DNA from: Icerya purchasi
Taxonomy: Eukaryota > Arthropoda > Insecta > Hemiptera > Monophlebidae
Assembly: GCA_039619475.1 (NCBI GenBank)
Contig: CM077116.1
Coordinates: 201,027,117-201,091,116, forward strand
Reading direction: 5' to 3'
Length of the DNA: 64,000 nt
Every line of letters begins with the position of its first letter. The stretch's first letter is position 1. Of the stretch, positions 62,501 to 64,000 are shown one piece after another. A program made the translations under genes and the position numbers. The notes under the pieces were generated by a model. That model was not told where the DNA came from, made no database searches, and worked only from the letters and a program-made list of their open reading frames with translations.

Positions 62501-62694
62501 TAAAATATGACACAGAACATGAAGAAAAAATGTTGCATATACCAGCTCCACCGTTCTCACCTAGACTGGGAAGACGCAACGAAATAATAAAACCTAGATT
62601 AAATCGAGAAAACCATGTGGATGCCGGTTTATTTAAACCTCGGCTCGGCAGAGCAGGAATGTGGGATTTTCCTGATAACGTGAACAATTTATAA
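46817..62694 (+). CDS. Pyrokinin/PBAN-type neuropeptide precursor, three exons
   Basis: Exons 46817-46904, 61886-62077 and 62453-62694 join in phase 1 to 173 residues. Exon 1 gives a signal-peptide-like start (MVLLSGMLFHETTLIIIGYY). Exon 2 holds a KR cleavage site at residues 53-54 and an acidic spacer. Exon 3 holds PAPPFSPRLGRR (124-135) and GLFKPRLGR (152-160): C-terminal FxPRL followed by the amidation Gly and basic cleavage residues, diagnostic of the pyrokinin family, secreted peptides acting on GPCRs (muscle, ecdysis, pheromone or feeding control). A third unit, IIKPRLNR (138-145), lacks the amidation Gly. Exons 2 and 3 are firm. Exon 1 is inferred from matching phase and donor CAG|GTATAA across a ~15-kb intron. 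AATAAA at 62777-62782. Confidence 0.75.
47115..47142. repeat. (TA)n microsatellite
   Basis: Pure TA run within the pyrokinin intron, followed by a short TG run. Confidence 0.8.
47246..47475. repeat. 230-bp hairpin-forming inverted repeat
   Basis: Arms 47246-47345 and 47376-47475 are near-complements about the axis 47360/47361. Examples: AAATAGCAAATAGAAACGG against CCGTTTCTGTTTGCTATTT, and AGGAACGTTTT against GAAAACGTTCG. Loop ~30 bp. Either a fold-back MITE or a hairpin-RNA source; no TSD found. Confidence 0.75.
47880..48120. repeat. Dispersed repeat D2, copy 2 (rearranged)
   Basis: CTCGGCCATTTTGGCC, CCTCGCAAGGGGC, TTTCTTTTCTATACTTTG and CAACGTAAATCTTAGG match 56560-56700. An inverted scrap (GCGAGGCCCC...ACCGAATTTATATATA) precedes it at 47880-47935. 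Confidence 0.6.
48410..49297 (+). mobile_element. 5'-truncated LINE, RT C-terminus and 3' tail
   Basis: Encodes YIAKKIRATLPALYTLKKYA, LVESRIRYGIQTWGMARKTY and KLPLAKTKMG, the region downstream of the RT core in Jockey/CR1-like LINEs, with one stop at 48778. An A-rich tail (49286-49297) ends it. It sits between two parts of dispersed repeat D2. Confidence 0.7.
49300..49378. repeat. Dispersed repeat D2, distal part
   Basis: AAAATATAACAAACGTTACG and AGAATTACGTTGTAATTAAT match 56730-56812 directly, so the LINE at 48410-49297 may have inserted into a D2 copy. Confidence 0.6.
49586..49667. repeat. Repeat X copy 1, left part
   Basis: CATTAGGTTTGGTCTATTGT through CACTTAATTTTATAT, one mismatch from 55110-55191. 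The RTE-like LINE begins immediately after; the rest of X resumes at 53288. Confidence 0.85.
49668..53287 (-). mobile_element. Nearly full-length RTE-like LINE, 3.6 kb
   Basis: Minus-strand element: 5' leader from 53287 to 52815, one long ORF, and a short 3' end finishing in (GAA)n at 49668-49680. It splits repeat X, whose uninterrupted copy at 55110-55315 gives the empty site; the target duplication is at most a few AT bases. The leader is GC-richer than the surroundings. Confidence 0.85.
49812..52814 (-). CDS. LINE endonuclease/reverse transcriptase, 1000 codons
   Basis: Single ORF of a non-LTR retrotransposon of the kind often labelled 'craniofacial development protein 2-like' in insects. 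Residues from ~99 form an apurinic-type endonuclease: MGTWNVRTL, LSEVRWPG, IGDFNAKVG and TDHNLL (catalytic His block). The RT domain follows, with FTDYYKAFDKVWH, GVRQGCVLSPVLFNLYSE and the catalytic FADDTALL near residue 790. The C-terminal block FEMWCYRRMWKIPW...FFGHFMRGEKYKLL precedes the stop. The terminal TGG TAG GAT probably marks a nonsense change: beyond the stop the frame continues DNIKKWTGIK, as in the relative at 2530-3154. Otherwise intact, so the copy is young and may have moved recently. Confidence 0.9.
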   Translation of the reverse strand: MKVKKERIYMPYGPAGARRYQVSRLGNGKYATGHAMMDPRSSVEIERLDNNTSGITAHERKNFRQFCDKTSEQRNGTLRFREGKTMGRRNTNHTKETIMGTWNVRTLYEPGKLSNVILEMKRLKLNILGLSEVRWPGNGKIATGNMAVYYSGDKNGNHHRGVAIIIDKEWDKNVISCVPYNDRIIALKIKAQPVNINIIQIYAPTTEATMEELEEFYVDIETVLKSCKKQEATYIIGDFNAKVGNAITKEITGPFGLGVRNDRGDLLVQFCQQNDLTIMNTYFKLPTRRLYTWKSPADTPGTTIRNQIDFIIANKRFRNSVLSVKTMPSADANTDHNLLQAKIRIRVKKIQKTKKIGLDLQILQNHEIREKIKEQVNDQIRNMRDTGNIEEDWRKIKSTINTITKEQLTRKQNRKHKNWMTSEILDLMEYRRKWKNNPLKYKEINKSIRKKIIQAKEEWLNEQCKEIEQLHSKHDEFNIHRKIKETTHTYKKRHITFLRKENGDIITDTAKKVKTWEQYVKTLFDDQEERMPQQEEGDTLPILESEVEMAIKQAKVRKAVGPDEVPIEILKMLGPMENKKVTGFFNVIYKNGKIPEDWLESRFITIPKTTNAYRCDEYRLISLMSHVLKIFLRVIHRRIIKICEENMKWNQFGFCNGMGTREALFCMKTLIQRQLEFGKSVYICFTDYYKAFDKVWHTELIKTLKDIGICQSDIKIIQTLYEKQHARILIDEQLTDQIPIKRGVRQGCVLSPVLFNLYSEAIFAQALDERSEGIKIAGERISVIRFADDTALLAENVTDLQRLLDIVAVESKKKGVSINTKKTKFMVVARQPNLNEKLFLDSEEIERTEKYKYLGSWITQSNDSDMEIRTRIEMARNTFMKLKNTLCDRKLSLRIKNKILQCYVWSVLLYGSETWTIKENMRKRISSFEMWCYRRMWKIPWTKKLKNEKVLELMGTDRILMTIVKRRKIQFFGHFMRGEKYKLLQTIIMGMIEGRRKTAW
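53288..53431. repeat. Repeat X copy 1, right part, with (TA)n
   Basis: ATACACACACATATATA, a TA run (53297-53336), then CCCCATAGCCTTAAATGC through AATTCACAATT, identical to 55224-55315. Confidence 0.85.
53980..55084 (-). mobile_element. 1.1-kb internally deleted hAT with 8-bp TSD
   Basis: Inverted ends CAGTGGCGTAGCGT and CAGGGGCGTAGCGT (read inward), each followed by an AAGCGCC phrase. AGTCTAAC is duplicated at 53972-53979 and 55085-55092. Inside on the minus strand, 54066-54344, a 92-codon frame (FFSIEKELLSNI...VIDTFANKNRKIELIY) resembles the C-terminal dimerisation end of a hAT transposase; the rest of the transposase is missing. Two diverged copies of a GCGCTTCCA...TGCGTGCGCA motif lie at 54671 and 54784. 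Confidence 0.85.
55110..55315. repeat. Repeat X copy 2, uninterrupted
   Basis: About 205 bp containing a short TA run. Near-identical to the two parts at 49586-49667 and 53288-53431. Its presence 1.7 kb away implies a local duplication before the LINE landed in copy 1. Confidence 0.8.
55430..55740. repeat. Dispersed repeat D1, copy 2
   Basis: Diverged relative of 44200-44480; see there. Confidence 0.5.
56560..56812. repeat. Dispersed repeat D2, fullest copy
   Basis: Starts after a (TA)n run (56537-56568) with ACTCGACCATTTTGGCCTCG and ends AATTACGTTGTAATTAATAT. No coding capacity and no TSD recognised. At least three relatives occur in the window. Confidence 0.65.
57330..58866 (-). pseudogene. 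Second decayed hAT transposase, interrupted by a MITE
   Basis: Minus-strand fragments: GQTNDGAAAVSVSFTVFKKE near 58720-58790 (the GQxYDGA block of ZMYM1-like hAT proteins), then FFVHCNAHRPNLLVQETRV near 58640-58700 (VHCxAHxLNL block). Beyond the MITE, DCKELVDFVNHSRKVQCGSG near 57450-57510 is unassigned. Frames are broken throughout. Ends not found. Confidence 0.6.
57705..58439. mobile_element. 735-bp hAT-type MITE
   Basis: GTGTTGGG is duplicated at 57697-57704 and 58440-58447. Ends are CAAGGCCGCGTC and, from the right, CAGGCCCGTGCC (8 of 12 bases shared). G- and C-runs lie just inside both ends. No gene inside. Confidence 0.8.
58867..61885. other. Distal part of the pyrokinin first intron
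   Basis: Very AT-rich, only chance frames of up to 77 codons. No recognisable repeat or gene. Confidence 0.45.
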
Positions 62695-62717
62695 GTTTTT
62701 TTCCTTTTCTTTTTTCC

Positions 62718-62750
<33 letters not shown>

Positions 62751-62776
62751 TGCAAATGTAATAATAATACATGCAA

Positions 62777-62782
62777 AATAAA
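62777..62782 (+). terminator. Polyadenylation signal of the pyrokinin gene
   Basis: AATAAA 82 bp after the TAA stop, following a ~30-nt T run. Confidence 0.6.
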
Positions 62783-64000
62783 TACGTTAAGCTAAACACA
62801 AATTTATTACTTCCTTTAATGTTATTCAAAAAAAAAAAAGGTAAATGAAGCTAACATATTTTCTTAAATTCTACCTAAAAGTGCTGATTTATTGATTACA
62901 AGTTATATGGTTATAGTTGTGTCAAGTACTGACAGATACCTTAATTAAAAAATTTGACTAAAAATGTTTTATTGATAATAGTGATCTTACACGATGAAAA
63001 ATCAGTGTTCTAGAAAATAATAGGACTAATTATATCATTATACCTTTACCTACTGGTATGCATTTCAAAAAATAAATATAACTAAATCACTACATTGTGT
63101 AGTATAAAAAAATAAAAAAAGAACAGTTCCGTAAGTTCTTAATTATTAATGGCTTATTTTTCAAAATTAGACAAAAGAACAACTTAATTTCAAGATTTCG
63201 TAATTTCAGAGGAAAAATTAATATTAGCTGTTGGCATGTAAACAATTATAATTTGATTCTTTCACTATATTCAATAGTTTACATACAGAAACTTAACATT
63301 ATGTTGTAAGTTTGATTCGTAGATTAAAAAAGTTACAAAAATGCAAACAAGTTTACACCTTTTATTTACGATAATTATGAAAAGTGACATTTCGCGAATC
63401 GTCGCATCACACTTATCGTAAATTATTACGTTAAATTCGGCATACGTAACGCATGCATCTAGTGGCGTATTTTTGGGGAGTTTTGGGGCTCCTTCCCCCA
63501 TACACGAAATTTTGGAGAGATTTGATCACAGAAAAATGAACAACTGCTCAGAGCGGTACAGTTTGAGGAGCGGAATTATATTTATTATACTTAAACTGTA
63601 ATGGAATTGTTTTTTAAAATGATACGCCTTATAATACTGGGTTATAAGCGAAATACTTTGCCTTTATCATTTATGTTTAATTAAATTTTGTTTATAAACT
63701 AACTGTGTCGTTCATTGTTTTCTTTTTTTTTTTTTTAATCGCTTTATAGCGAGGGTAAAAATAGTTCAGTACGAAATATTTTTTTACTTTTCTTACAATA
63801 AATAACGAACAAATAAAGATTCTTAATTTTTCACTCGGAGACAATTCTCGTTTTCTCGCTAGCGCAATAAACTTGAAATTCAAGCGAACTACTGGAAAGA
63901 TTTTTGTTAATCATATTTGTTTCATTTTTCATGCTACAGCTTTTTAATTTGTACGGGAGTGCGTAGAAAAAATATTTACGGATTCCGGAAATCAGTGCAC
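62783..64000. other. 3' flank, no gene seen
   Basis: AT-rich. A TAGTGGCGTATTTTTGGGG phrase at 63461 resembles hAT-type termini in this window but no partner end or TSD is visible before the window stops. Confidence 0.4.

Noticed and set aside
63461..63500. Possible hAT end TAGTGGCGTATTTTTGGGG
   Set aside because: Only one end inside the window; no partner or TSD to confirm.

Overview
This is a gene-poor, very AT-rich stretch of animal, most probably insect, nuclear DNA. The insect call rests on a spliced pyrokinin/PBAN-type neuropeptide precursor (PRLG-R motifs) and on the mix of transposable elements: an RTE-like LINE, RNase H-coding LINE relics, and hAT elements with ZMYM1-like transposases. 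I cannot fix the order. Only two ordinary host genes are recognisable. The 3' exons of a branched-chain aminotransferase lie at about 2.1-4.7 kb. A pyrokinin precursor is proposed as three phase-1-joined exons, at 46.8 kb and 61.9-62.7 kb, with a roughly 15 kb intron packed with transposons.

Layout. 0-7.5 kb: LINE relics, the BCAT exons, a truncated LINE with a 15-bp target-site duplication (TSD) and a hAT-type MITE nested in it, then an RNase H-coding LINE relic. 7,476-38,411: a huge inverted-repeat element (below) inserted in that relic. 38.4-46 kb: the other half of the relic, a decayed hAT transposase, an RT relic, an 870-bp non-autonomous hAT with an 8-bp TSD, and dispersed repeats. 46.8-62.7 kb: pyrokinin gene; its first intron holds a hairpin-like inverted repeat, a truncated LINE, a nearly intact 3.6-kb RTE-like LINE (1000-codon ORF), a 1.1-kb hAT, another decayed hAT transposase with a MITE inside it, and several dispersed-repeat copies.

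The outstanding object is the element at 7,476-38,411. It starts AGTAGAGGG, ends CCCTCTACT, and is flanked by the 6-bp direct repeat GACGGG. As assembled it consists of a 10,404-bp arm, an inverted partial arm, a 100-N gap, a partial arm and a full inverted arm. All copies match with no length change except one base in a T run. The two axes are the same site with a 6-nt spacer. The simplest reading is that the genome holds one ~20.8-kb near-perfect palindrome (two 10.4-kb arms) which the assembler split into two contigs overlapping in reality; the N gap would be false. Each arm carries an intact 332-codon gene and, convergent with it, a 201-codon gene and a three-exon 171-residue acidic-tailed gene. 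In each palindrome the latter two are transcribed away from the axis. The 6-bp TSD and 5'-AG termini match Polinton/Maverick (adintovirus-like) integration, but no polymerase B, integrase, ATPase or capsid gene is visible. My inference is a defective 'double-left-end' fold-back derivative, mobilised in trans.
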